Shown one piece after another: positions 10,019-20,233 of a stretch of 64,000 nucleotides of DNA; the stretch's first letter is position 1; each line of letters begins with the position of its first letter. The stretch is from Dendrophyllia cribrosa. Taxonomy: Eukaryota > Cnidaria > Anthozoa > Scleractinia > Dendrophylliidae. The stretch is taken from the NCBI GenBank assembly GCA_024195265.1, contig JAJLRJ010000010.1, positions 35,039,626 to 35,103,625 on the forward strand, given 5' to 3'. The notes below the pieces were generated by a model. It saw only the letters and a list, made by a program, of their open reading frames with translations, searched no databases and had not been told where the DNA came from. Position numbers and translations under genes: made by a program.

Positions 10019-11251
10019 TTAGTTTTGACACTTAACTGTTTTTCATTTTCCCAAAACTACTACAAACAAGTAAATGGAGTCGCCATGGGCACCAAAATGG
10101 GACCAAGCTACGCTAACCTTTTTGTAGGCCACATCGAAGACAAATTTTTTAATCAGTACCACGGAACCAAACCCGAACTCTACGACCGTTACATCGATGA
10201 TTGCATTGGCGCTACCTCTTCCAGTAAAGAGGAACTTAATCAATTCATAACTTCTGTCAATACTTTTCATCCAGCTCTAAAATATACCTGGGAAATTTCC
10301 GAAACCTCAGTCGCTTTTCTTGACATTAATATTTCAATCAACGGTAACAGTTTATCCACAAGTGTGCACTACAAACCTACAGATTCCCACAGTTATCTGT
10401 TACATTCATCCTCACATCCATCGCACGTTAAAAACGCCATTCCGTATTCTCAATTTCTCAGACTTCGACGTCTATGTAGTGATGACTCTGATTTTTCCAA
10501 CAAATCAGAAGAAATGTGCCAGTTTTTCAAGAAACGTGGGTACCCTGACTCTGTTGTTAATACGGGCCAACAACGTGCACAACAGATCGACAGACAGTCA
10601 GCACTACAAACGCCACAGAAGGAAGAGAACGAGAGAATTCCATTCACCCTCACTTTCCACCCACACAACAACACAGTCAAAAGCATCATTTTAAAAAATT
10701 TCAAATTACTCCAAAACGACCCCGAAACTGGCAGAATTTTTTCACAACCCCCACTAATTTCATTCAAACGTGACAAAAACATAGGCAACTTTCTAGTTAC
10801 GAGCGCACTGAAATCTGACGATGTACCGGGAACTTTCAAATGCACACGCACACGATGTAACACTTGTCCTTTCATTCACAACGCGGACAAAATAACAGGA
10901 CCCAAACGATCTATTAAAATCACTGATCGTTTTACATGCACCTCCGTAAATGTTATCTACTGCATTACATGTACTTTTTGCAAAAAGATATACATTGGCG
11001 AAACAGGGAGGAGACTGGGCGACCGTTTTCGTGAACATCTCCGAGACGTTGAAAAAAATGACAAAGACGCATCCAAACCAGTCGCGCGCCATTTTAATCT
11101 TACTAACCATTCTAAACAACACATGACAATCTGCGGCCTTTCCCTACACCAGGGTAACACAGAAAGCCGTAAAAACCTAGAACAAAAAATCATCTTTCAA
11201 ATCGGCACTCTCAAACCCCACGGAATCAACGAACGCTTTTCATTCAACTAA
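10019..11251 (+). CDS. PLE reverse transcriptase (C-terminal half) plus GIY-YIG endonuclease, 5'-truncated
   Basis: About 410 residues of a Penelope-like polyprotein that copies RNA into DNA and nicks the target. In order: RT palm with GVAMGTKMGPSYANLFVG, the catalytic RYIDDC (YIDD codons at 10190-10201), SVAFLDINISI and VHYKPTDSHSYLLHSSSHPSH; a linker; a Cys-rich CTRTRCNTC zinc-type motif; then the GIY-YIG nuclease with VIYCITC and KKIYIGETGRRLGDRFREHL. It ends HGINERFSFN at the stop. The frame runs open upstream to 9959, but residues before about 10019 come from the inverted arm and are not part of the protein. RT fingers and the N-terminal domain are missing, so the enzyme is incomplete although the rest is undamaged. 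Confidence 0.9.
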   Translation, partial: LVLTLNCFSFSQNYYKQVNGVAMGTKMGPSYANLFVGHIEDKFFNQYHGTKPELYDRYIDDCIGATSSSKEELNQFITSVNTFHPALKYTWEISETSVAFLDINISINGNSLSTSVHYKPTDSHSYLLHSSSHPSHVKNAIPYSQFLRLRRLCSDDSDFSNKSEEMCQFFKKRGYPDSVVNTGQQRAQQIDRQSALQTPQKEENERIPFTLTFHPHNNTVKSIILKNFKLLQNDPETGRIFSQPPLISFKRDKNIGNFLVTSALKSDDVPGTFKCTRTRCNTCPFIHNADKITGPKRSIKITDRFTCTSVNVIYCITCTFCKKIYIGETGRRLGDRFREHLRDVEKNDKDASKPVARHFNLTNHSKQHMTICGLSLHQGNTESRKNLEQKIIFQIGTLKPHGINERFSFN

Positions 11252-11341
11252 TCTACATTTGTTTTTCACGTCACCAAATTTCCACCAATAGCGTAGCTCC
11301 ACCGCTTACTATATAAAACCACACACTACCCACAATTCCTT

Positions 11342-11390
11342 GATTCGCTCCGACGAAGGGCTAGCGCTCGAAACGTCAGCTATTTGAATC
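11342..11390 (+). ncRNA. Hammerhead-ribozyme-like motif (right PLE arm)
   Basis: The order of elements fits a hammerhead. Stem I is GAUUC..GCU with AGC..GAAUC. The core is CCGACGA (consensus CUGANGA, one U-to-C change). Stem II is GGGC-UAGC-GCUC, then GAA, then ACGU and C as the cleavage-site base. ACGU is self-complementary, so stem III can form only between two copies. An extra A precedes stem II, and the U-to-C change falls in the core, so activity is doubtful for this copy. Hammerheads in PLE terminal repeats are established knowledge; this assignment is inference from pattern. Confidence 0.5.
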
Positions 11391-11459
11391 TTTTTACGGT
11401 GGTCAATTTACCTTATCGACTCAGTCGATAAAACTAAATTCTCGTGTTAACTTTAGATG

Positions 11460-11956
11460 GTTTAGCGTAAGAAAACATTGCGTAACTATTTTAGCCCATG
11501 CCCTTATAACATTCTACCATTGAAGGTTTTCCGAAGATCTCCGACAATTTTCTGAAAATTATTGGATATTGTAATTTTACAATGCTATTTAAAGCATTTG
11601 TGTTCAATTTTCGAATTCTTAAGAAGTTTACTGAAGACTTCGGACAATTTACCGAAAATGTCTCGAAAATTTACGATGTTTATCCGTTTATCCGTCATTT
11701 TGCGAAAATTTCATTCTAAGTCGGTCAGTCTTATCGAACGTTGCCTTTTTTCGTTTGACCACCATTGCAATCCAGGGACGGTGCAATCTTTTGAATCACA
11801 CTTGTAGAAGCACGCCTGTACTGTGTTTATTCTGAAAATACCGCTTTCGGGAGCCACAAATCGCCAAAACTGAATCACAGAAAAACAAAGTTAAACAACA
11901 TGGCAGTAATTTTGAAAGTTTTTATTTCAATTCCATCAGTTTTAAAGAGCCCTTCG
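11460..11956. other. No gene recognised
   Basis: Low-complexity TTCCGAAGA/AATTTTC-type sequence around 11520-11710, resembling 22600-22710. Open frames are short and unrecognised. Confidence 0.45.
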
Positions 11957-12562
11957 TTAACCCTATTCGGCGGGGGGGGGGGGGGGGGGGGGGGGGGCAC
12001 AAAGTGCCCGCACTAACTTTCAACATTCATAACTTCTTTAATATGCATTCAAACGCCATCAAACTTTGTGACTTTTTCTAAAATTTATCTGGCAACAATT
12101 TCGTACGGCAATTTTTTATCACGTGACTTGATGTTTCCATGGCAACAAGATTTTGACAGCCATGTTTTTTGAAATTTGCATATTTATACCTTTGAATGAA
12201 GAAAAACAATGTTTATTGGTATAACTTTGTATTTTTACGTCATTTAGCGTTTATTTATTGGTTTTGATTAATTTTGCGTCAATTTGGACGGTTTTTAAGA
12301 AGTTTTAAAAAATTTCAGAAATCCAAGATGGCGGATCCAAGATGGCGGCCGTATAACTAATTACCTAATAACTGCGTCATATGACGTCATCGTTCCATTG
12401 TGCGGACCGCAAAGGAGACAGTTTTGGACGTTCTATGTACCCTCTAGGTTTCATTTTCATAGCCTTAATGTTCTTGAAGTTACGAAGCGGGGGCACAATG
12501 TGCCCTCCCCCCCCCCCCCAAGTCTCAGGAACTCAAAAAAAGCCCAGGCTGAATAGGGTTAA
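11957..12562. mobile_element. TTAA-type MITE 2, piggyBac-like ends
   Basis: The element 11961-12558 starts CCCTATTC and ends GAATAGGG, flanked by TTAA at 11957-11960 and 12559-12562. Ends beginning CCCTA after TTAA are characteristic of piggyBac. Next to each end is a G- or C-homopolymer, followed (left) or preceded (right) by GGGGGCACAAAGTGCCC and GGGGGCACAATGTGCCC. The inside includes AAGATGGCGG repeats and no transposase. Confidence 0.85.
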
Positions 12563-13568
12563 GCCATTAGTGAGGCTGGTTTTATAAACCACTACGGTCA
12601 TTACAGATGCACAGCACACCACACAAACAGAGGATGGTAAGTCTGTGGTTAACACGACCGTGATTATCCCGGCGTCATAGTTATTTGCTTGTTTCATGGT
12701 TTCTATGTTGTGTTCAGATGGTCTCGTTTGTCTACAATAAACCACAAATCACCCTTAGTGTTTCTGAATCATTTTTTTAATTAATTTAAAACATCAAACA
12801 ACATACATGTCTGTATATAACGTAAAAGGCTAATAGTAGAGTTTGATAATGACTATTGATTTTAATTATCAGTCTTATTGATTTTCCAAAGGAAAAAAAG
12901 TCCCATTCATTTTAACAGCGATTACCGCGAATTCCTTCTCGAAAACATTTTATATTATATATTTGTTTAGGTTATGGCTTTCAGCGAGAGCGCAGTTGAG
13001 AGAAACAATATATTAAAGTCAGGCAGATTAGACCTCCAAAAAATTATATTGTGGTTGACCACTTCACTTAATTTATTTTTTAGATTTTGACGAATGTTTT
13101 TTTTTTCTCGTCCTTCATCATTAGCCAGAGGCTAACCATCTATTTACAAACAAAATGAGTTTGCTTTTTAAAATGTTTTTAGGTTTTACGCTACTATCTC
13201 TGACTAGTTTCCCATCACGTATGAATATTGCTTCATTTTTGGTACAAACAATTGGGATGAATTTATTTTCGAATGAGACACTTGCAAATGAAAACGTTAC
13301 CTTTCCCAGTCAAAGCCATTTAATTTTAGCGAAAAACGACGGTGTGACCACCAAAACCGGACTAATCGCAATATTTTTTTAAAGAACGTTTACGTATTAT
13401 TTCCTTTAGATCATCAGGCGACAAATTCAAAAAATGTTTGGTCATATCGAAAGAAACAGATTGAAGTAATTCATACCTTAAAAAAATTCTGCAGTAATTG
13501 AGTTTCACAGGTTTAATGAGCATAACAATATTTTCGTAGTTCTCTTCATGTTTTATATTAAGTAAGTT
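12563..13568. other. 3' flank of GPCR 1, no other gene recognised
   Basis: Holds the presumed 3' UTR of the minus-strand receptor close to 13568. The open frame at 13155-13382 (plus) is AT-rich and lacks a recognisable domain. Nothing else was seen. Confidence 0.45.
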
Positions 13569-14657
13569 CTAGGTTTCTGTGTATCCAGTAGATCGTCGAC
13601 GACTCATATCTCTTGAAGTATCAAGCATTTGCATCTCATCTGATTGTGGAGAGCGATTGTTTCGATCTGTAAAGCATCCTTTTAAAAGGTTCACAATCTC
13701 TTTGCGGTAATTCGCATTGGTTATGGTGTAGCAAACCGGGTTGGCGGCGCTGTTAGCAAAAGTTAATATGTTGCAAAACGCAACCAGTTCCCAAAAGTAG
13801 GCAAATTGCTCTTCAGCATTTCCAAAATCCAACCAAAGCCACATGATATTAGTCGGGAGCACGCACACAGCGAACAGAATTGTCACTGCAATAAGCATTC
13901 GAATTACTTTGGATGCCTCCTCGCTTTGTGCGTTTTGAAGAAACTTGTTATCTGAGGTTGACTTCTTTTTGCCTAATTCCCTGCCAATGCTTATATACGC
14001 AGCTCCGATGATGCTCAGAGGTACGACATACTCAGCAACAAAGAGAACCACTGTGTAAATCTTTCGGCTGCGGACGTCGCTCCAGTTTTCGTCACACGAT
14101 CCAGTCGTGCTGATTCCCAGAACACTGATGTATGGAGAAACTGGCACTATAGATAAGAGCCAGATAATTACGATGAGCCATTTAGCGTTGGTAGTGCTAA
14201 GCTGTCGACGAAGTGGGTACAGTATCGCCCAATAGCGTGTTAAACTTACGGCGGTCAGTGTAAAAACGGACGCGAACAGCGACATGGTCTGCAACGGGTA
14301 GAGAATGTTGCACATGAAGGAACCATATGGCCATTTGTAGTTCATTTCTTGTACCGGAATGTCGAACGGGATGCAAATCAGCGTTAGGGTTAAATCAGCA
14401 AAAGCCAGATTAAGAATGAAGTAGTTGGTGACCGTCTTCATTTGGTTCCTTTTGAAAATAACGATGCAAACTAGCATGTTTCCGATAGCGCTTACAAGGA
14501 AGATGACGGCGTACAGAATTAGCTTTAAGGCCTTCATGTATATGTTAACATTCTCATTCAAATCTTGTGTGAAGTTACTGCTTGGCGCTGTGGAACTGAA
14601 GTCATCCGCAATGGTTCTTGAAAGATTCGAAAACACGTTATCCAATGTCGTGTTCAT
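13569..14657 (-). CDS. Rhodopsin-class (class A) GPCR, peptide-receptor-like, paralog 1
   Basis: An intact, intronless 362-residue seven-TM receptor of the plasma membrane. N-terminal tail has glycosylation sequons N2, N11 and N28. TM1 about 43-68 (SAIGNMLVC, N60 = N1.50); TM2 77-97 (LNLAFAD, D88); TM3 starts at C116, which should bond to C188 in loop 2; TM4 158-178; TM5 200-224 with P213; TM6 252-275; TM7 288-312 ending NPVCY (306-310). The DRY motif reads TRY (140-142) and CWxP reads CVLP (265-268), so two activation switches are altered. The C-tail has an SRRRS stretch. Overall it resembles the neuropeptide FF/galanin-like beta group of cnidarian receptors; the ligand cannot be told. The start is the first Met upstream of a normal N-tail. 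Paralogs lie at 47493 and 59798. Confidence 0.93.
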   Translation of the reverse strand: MNTTLDNVFSNLSRTIADDFSSTAPSSNFTQDLNENVNIYMKALKLILYAVIFLVSAIGNMLVCIVIFKRNQMKTVTNYFILNLAFADLTLTLICIPFDIPVQEMNYKWPYGSFMCNILYPLQTMSLFASVFTLTAVSLTRYWAILYPLRRQLSTTNAKWLIVIIWLLSIVPVSPYISVLGISTTGSCDENWSDVRSRKIYTVVLFVAEYVVPLSIIGAAYISIGRELGKKKSTSDNKFLQNAQSEEASKVIRMLIAVTILFAVCVLPTNIMWLWLDFGNAEEQFAYFWELVAFCNILTFANSAANPVCYTITNANYRKEIVNLLKGCFTDRNNRSPQSDEMQMLDTSRDMSRRRSTGYTET

Positions 14658-15885
14658 GTTTGCTGTTTGAGATACAGTAATTCTCTTGAGCAGAGTATGG
14701 CCTTAGGCTGCGTTTTAAGTGGCAATCATTCAGACTTTAAATGTCACCTAAAATGGAAATAAAATTTAAATGCTTCATAAAGTAAATATATCTACCACAC
14801 ACAGAAAGAAAAAAACATACAGCGTGAATCTTGTTATTTTTGGCAACGAACAAAGACTGTCGCCAGTGTCTTGCTTGTTTGCTGTTGTGGTAAGACTTCA
14901 AGATAACGAGAGATAATAATTTTTAACGTTTATCAGTGGGGGTCAGTGATGGCTGATTTTTCTTGCTTTAGGCAGTGTACATCTAATTAAACGTCAAAAT
15001 TGGCAAACGCTGTACCTTTAAGGGCGTCTGTACCTCAAAAACTCTAAATAAATTAATTACTTCAATTATGGTTGGACAGTGAACCGCAGAAAACAATTTG
15101 CTAAGTAAAGAATGCAAAGGAATATTTTATTGAATAAAAACAGTAATATCGAATGCTTTTTAGGCGCCAAACTGGGTGAAACACCTTGCCCAAGCCGCCG
15201 TTACAGATGTTGACGTGCCTGCTAGTCAGAATTAAAATAAATGAATGAAAGAGATGTCCTCATAAAAAGCAGAAACAACGCAGTCGTAATTCCTAATAAC
15301 GAATTTTCAAAATAACGTGTTACTTATACAATTTTTCACAATTGGTAACTGCAGGATTCCTTGTTGGGCCAACAAAGCTGTCTGTAGATTAGCACAGCTT
15401 CCTGTGTGTAACAAAGGAGCCCAGACATTAATTTTAAAGTTATCGGTGGCCGACCAATAAACAAACAAAAAAAAAATAGCTAGAATTTTCGATATCAGTT
15501 TTAAAATGAAATTATAGAACTTCCATGAAAGATGCCATATATCTATTACTGAATGATTTGAACTTGCGAATAAACAATACTTCAGTATCGTGATTTTTAT
15601 TTTTAACCAAGCCGCGATATTAGTTATGGAAAACACAATAACACACAGGAAGCAACATCCATTGTATTCATATGTAATATACCGTGTCATGCATATACCT
15701 ATCACGGCTAAACTTGCAAATTAATTTCAAACTCACACCTCAGCATAACAAAATGAAATCAGTAAGCCAATAATGTACATGTACTTTAACAAAATATAGG
15801 GACTTCATTTCGCATGAATCTACTTTTAAAAATATAGTATAGAAGCAAAAACCGATACAACGTAGGTAAAAATTTTTTAAAAAAG
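14658..15885. other. Upstream region of GPCR 1, no gene recognised
   Basis: Presumed promoter/5' UTR of the minus-strand receptor. The open frame at 15307-15705 (minus) is AT-rich, hydrophobic and without a recognised domain; it is more likely chance than a gene. Confidence 0.4.
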
Positions 15886-15928
15886 TGTACTATATTTCGG
15901 CTGGCCAAACCAGCCTTCTTCAGGTACA
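15886..15928 (-). ncRNA. Hammerhead-ribozyme-like motif with long stem II
   Basis: Read on the minus strand: stem I UGUAC/GUACA (5 bp); core CUGAAGA matching CUGANGA exactly; an extra A; stem II GGCUGG-UUUGG-CCAGCC (6 bp); GAA; then AUAU and A at the cleavage position. AUAU is a palindrome, so stem III would need a second molecule. This is the best-formed copy in the window. No RT sequence lies nearby, so it may be the end of a small non-autonomous element. Confidence 0.5.
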
Positions 15929-15929
15929 A

Positions 15930-17981
15930 TGAGGTAAAATTTACATTGGCTTTTTATATATAGTTCTTTCTACTTTTCAAACGTGTTTTATTTTGCCCCA
16001 AATCATGGTTATTCAAACCACCTGCCAACTATGAAGCTCAACTAATGTATTTTTAAAACCAGAAACAGCGTCTTTAGCTCTGGCCGGGTACAAACCAAAA
16101 TAGATTTTGAGCGGCTTGTGTTGGAACGAAGTTGTGTTGCTTCATTCAACAAATATCCGTTGGGACCTTCTAATGGCGTTTGATGGTTCCAAGGTTAACT
16201 TTTAAAAATCAGTTCTTTTTCTATTTACGCCGAGATTTATATCGATTTTGTTCTATCCTGTATGGATGTTATTTGGAAACGTAACGTTTTAGACTGAACC
16301 TGAGTGTATCATCGCTATTTTACCCTACGAACAGTTTCTTGTCACACTTATTACGATCACTTGTGAAGGCATTTAGCACACACATTGCGTACCTATTTAC
16401 TTTCGTAGGAAACATTTGAAAAGGGGTTGACTAATCCACGTTTCGCGCTCTTAGCAAGCTTTGCGGTTCACATAAGCGTACACTTTTTAACATACATGTA
16501 TTTATTAATTGAATGTGGCGGTTATATGCGCGGCAAATGATTAACCACATCGTTTGATTTGAACGGGCAAGCAGCACTGGGTTCCTCCTCCATTAAAAAA
16601 CACGTTTTCCTCTCCCGACAATAAATCGAGTATGCTTTGTTCGTGAAAACTAATGAAGCTGAAAAAAATGCCGTCGTTCTTTATTAATCAAGCTCGTTTG
16701 GATAAGACTGGTGTTTTATTTTCTTTTCTTTTTTCTGTCGCCTCTTTTTTATTATAAACCCCATCTGATTTTATGGTCTGAAACGGCTTACTCTGGCTTT
16801 CGCGTTACATCGCATCGATCAGTTCAGTATTCGATTCCCAAAAAGTACCGATTAGCGTTTAATGCGTTAAATTATTGTGACTTTGTATCAGCTATACTTT
16901 GTACAAAGCAGATAAGATGCCATTTCCGCGTACGTGAGAGTCGAAATCAATATGTAAATGTACATACGCACTTACGCACTTACGGAGAAAAATATGTTTG
17001 CAGTATGTGTCAAAAAAAGAACTCCAGCCGCGTTTTTTCTCTTTATCGCAAGCACTACAATATATTACCTGTAAATGACATCACTGACCGCTGTTATTCA
17101 GCTGTCAATAAATCCAGCGTCCTATTCGGATGTTATGCCCTCTACAGTTTTACACAAAATATTTTGTATACAATGGCTTGAAAAGCAATGTTTCGATTAA
17201 CGCCATCCATTGTCAAGTATAACCGTAGTTCGTTAGGAACGCAAAATCGAAAACGTTGGTTTCTTAAGGGTTAGATTAACGTTCTTAGTTACAAGCCCTC
17301 ATTTTCAGCACGTATCAAGACTGAGGAATCCAAGTTATGCTCACCTGGAAAGCAAATCAGTCTTGTTTCTCGTCTCGCAAATCACAATCTCTATACACCA
17401 AGCCCGGGAAGATGAAATTGAAGGACGCTGAAGACGGTTGAATTTATTGGGACACTAGGATAATTGGAAGTCGTTTGTTTGCTAAAGTTTTAGCCACATG
17501 ATATTACACAATTATCACAAAGGAACCGCCTGCACAAGCAAATCATCGTTGATACGACCAAAAGCATTGTGTGAAACTGATTTACTTAATTTGTTTATTC
17601 AATATCTTCTGTCTAGAGAAAATTTGCGCGTGTATCAATGAAATTTGCGACTTTCTCTGGAAAACGATTAATGCGTGAAAATAAGCAATTGATATTTTTT
17701 TCCAAAGCTCAGTTTCTTTGATTTTTAGCTAATTCTAGCGCACTCGCAAATATAGAATAAAGCTAAAACGAAGCTAAATAAATATAAATCAAGTAATATA
17801 TAATTTTTTTCCTTTAAGCTTGCTATTAGGGATCGCTGTTTTTTTTGTCTTCTCTTGTTCTTTAAAATATTTGAAATTACAAAAGTCATATAGCATACCT
17901 TCAGTAATAATCAAGAAAGTGCCGTAATTGTTTTCCACTGTAAAACAAGCGTAATTTCAACTCGTAGTTTTGAATACAAAG
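15930..17981. other. No gene recognised
   Basis: The longest open frame, 16711-17181 (plus, 156 codons), contains HTHLRTYGEKYVCSMC, which recalls a C2H2 zinc-finger linker. The following His spacing does not fit a finger and nothing else supports a gene. Confidence 0.4.
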
Positions 17982-18299
17982 CACAGGGAGCAGAGGAGCC
18001 AAATTTGTGTCTTGCGTTATTCGATCTGTTGTTTTCGAGTTTTTCCCCCAGCGGGACCCCAAGCGTGATCGGCGCTTTCCGGAAAGCGTAAGCTTTCCGA
18101 GCGAGGCACGAAGTGCCTCCTGCTCTTATTACTGCGTAACGATTTTGTGGCGCCCACAGTCAGCAATCTGCGGTTACCCAACGGAAAGCTCCGATTACGC
18201 TTGGGGTACCGCTGGGGCGAAAAACAGACTCGTAAACAACAGATCGAAGATCGAACGCGTAAAGGTCAAATTTGGCTCCTCTGCTCCCTGTGTACAAAG
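17975..18299. mobile_element. CACAGG-ended MITE with 7-bp target duplication, copy type 1
   Basis: The element 17982-18292 starts CACAGGGAGCAGAGGAGCC and ends with its complement; inverted similarity continues inward for over 100 bases per side (AGATCGAA, CCAGCGG, CCCCAAGCG). Direct copies of TACAAAG flank it (17975-17981, 18293-18299). The centre has GGAAAGC hairpins. The only long open frame across it (18007-18381) is a product of the palindrome. A second element with the same end type is at 20013-20226. Confidence 0.85.
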
Positions 18300-18479
18300 A
18301 AGTATCTCAGTTCTCTTATACATGAATGTGACAGCAGGGGTCTTCATGAATAAGCCTGGCAACGCCAATTTGGCAATTTAAAATTTGACTCTTGCCCTTT
18401 TCACAAAAATATATTCCGGTTAACACTTACACTCCTGCTATCACAATTTACCTTTAAGTTGATGAAATACTGGCAACAA

Positions 18480-18760
18480 CAACAGTCGAACTGACGAACT
18501 TGTCATTGACGGTGGGATTTCGTCCACGTACAGGCTCAAAAGTTATAACCACCTTGTACAGCATAATAATCAGTACCACAGGAAAGTACTGCTCAATAGC
18601 TTTCGTTTGAATGGTCACACTTTAGGATTTCACCCACAGACTACGACAAAAGTTATAACCACCTTGTACAGCCTAATAAACAGTACCACAGCAAAGTACA
18701 ACTGAAGAACTTTCACTGAATGGACATACGGTGAGATTATATCCGCAAACTCAATTTTTT
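18480..18760. repeat. Tandem repeat array, about 110-120-bp units
   Basis: At least two diverged units share AAAGTTATAACCACCTTGTA, then CAGTACCACAG, AAAGTAC and TTTCGTTTGAATGGTCACAC. The same unit family, reverse-complemented, forms the array at 44985-45560. A weaker related segment is near 20440-20465. Confidence 0.7.
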
Positions 18761-18829
18761 TTGCGTGCTTCTTTTTACTACTTACACTGATTGACTCTGA
18801 ATGAAGAATGAAAGAATTGATCATTTTGC

Positions 18830-20005
18830 TGAACCATTCACCAACATGAAAGGTCCATAAAATATTTCGCTAGTTTTTTTTTATTCATTATTTTACTTGA
18901 AATGTATATTTTCGTGATTTCAGCGCACAGTATTTTGTACACTTTTTGACAGGAAAGTTATTAAAAAGTTCTTCAGTGGAGCCGGCCGATGATCAGTGCA
19001 AGTTTGGTTTAGCGTACTAAATTAAAACACGTATTTTTAATAATGAATTATGTAATAAGAAAATATGAATTCACAAACTTTTTTTTTTTACGCATAGCGA
19101 AAATAAATTAGTGTTTGTACTAAAAATAAAGAAGTATTTTGTTGAATTTGGTTTCTTTTGTTCAAAACTCGAGCAAGTGTTTGGAGCCATTTGTTTCTCT
19201 CCTTTTTTCTTGCAACACGAAGGGCGCTTTAGGAAGTCAATATAGGTTAAGAACTGATCTTGTACACAATGGATACCATAAGCTAGTGTCAACATACAGT
19301 TCCTTTTCGTTTTTCGTCATATTTAAATTTGTGTCTAAAGAAAGCATTTCAATGAAGAGAATCCGTTGATTAAAAGTCACATACTAAGGTTGTCCGACAC
19401 AATTTCGCAGACCGGGCAGATTATTTGGGCAAACTAACCAGTTCCAATAGGATGCCGACTAGACGGTGTTATTACATATTCCTTTTGAAGGTGTGTCAAA
19501 TAACACAATGTATTTAGAATATCAATAGAAATGTTCTGGTGAATGATAGCTTCAGACAAAGACCGTTTGAAATGTTACTTTTTATGATGAAATAAACATG
19601 CAGGGGAAATGAGAAAAGTAAAATTAAAACGCGTCCGCTTGTTTTATTACCTAAATTACAAAACGAAAGCAAAACAGCATCATTAAGTAACCGGGGTCAC
19701 GACGTTGGTGTAACTCAGTAAAGCTTCCTCCGGGATGCTCCGATCCAAAACTCTTTCATACATAATTTTTAAATGGTTCTTTTTCATATACGGCATGATT
19801 ATCCTCAAAGTTTAATCAACACACTAGATTATTCTTCCGCAGCAACACGTTTCAATTGTTAATACTGTCAGTTTTCGTTGCAGTTTTCGCCAAGATTTTG
19901 TAATCCACAATAATACTTAGATTGAGTAATGTTACTACTCATTTTCATCACAGTGTATTTCTTCAAATAACAGTTAATGTTCCTTCTCAGTAGTTCGCCA
20001 TTAAC
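18830..20005. other. No gene recognised
   Basis: AT-rich sequence with short chance open frames on both strands (around 19071-19369). No repeat pair or motif was recognised. Confidence 0.45.
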
Positions 20006-20233
20006 CCTCGCCACAGGAAACCCAAACGCTGTATTAGCTAAATATTGTTCTTTACCTGAGTGTGTTCCTGTGTCTGTTTGAGTCGTTTTCAGAATGCGAT
20101 TTATGGAAACTCGTATTTACGAAGCGGCAGACAAGATTCAAATCGCTTCCAAAACGACTCAAAAAAATAAGAATATTTTAAATAAATGATTGTGTTATAG
20201 CTAATACTGCGTTTGGGTTTCCTGTGCCCTCGC
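20006..20233. mobile_element. CACAGG-ended MITE with 7-bp target duplication, type 2
   Basis: The element 20013-20226 starts CACAGGAAACCCAAACGC and ends with the complement, flanked by CCCTCGC (20006-20012 and 20227-20233). An inner inverted pair, GAGTCGTTTTC and its imperfect complement, lies at about 20079-20160. End sequence and 7-bp duplication match those of 17982-18292, so both were probably moved by the same transposase type. No transposase is encoded. Confidence 0.85.

Larger units (their letters stand above)
9519..11459 (+). mobile_element. Penelope-like element with inverted terminal arms and target duplication
   Basis: The unit 9532-11446 is flanked by direct copies of TTAACTTTAGATG (9519-9531 and 11447-11459), so it inserted as one piece. 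Its left part (9585-10016) is an inverted copy of its right end (11015-11446): 432 bp each, with no difference visible by eye. The left side carries 53 further bases (9532-9584) absent at the right. Between the arms lies a 5'-truncated RT/endonuclease frame. Such inverted pseudo-LTR structures are known for Penelope-like elements. Each arm holds a hammerhead-like motif. Confidence 0.9.

Noticed and set aside
16711..17181. Possible C2H2 zinc-finger protein from HTHLRTYGEKYVCSMC
   Set aside because: Only one Cys pair; the next His is two residues too far and no second finger exists; codon content is AT-rich as in chance frames.
18007..18381. Two overlapping frames of 124 and 68 codons
   Set aside because: Both fall inside a palindromic MITE bounded by a 7-bp target duplication.
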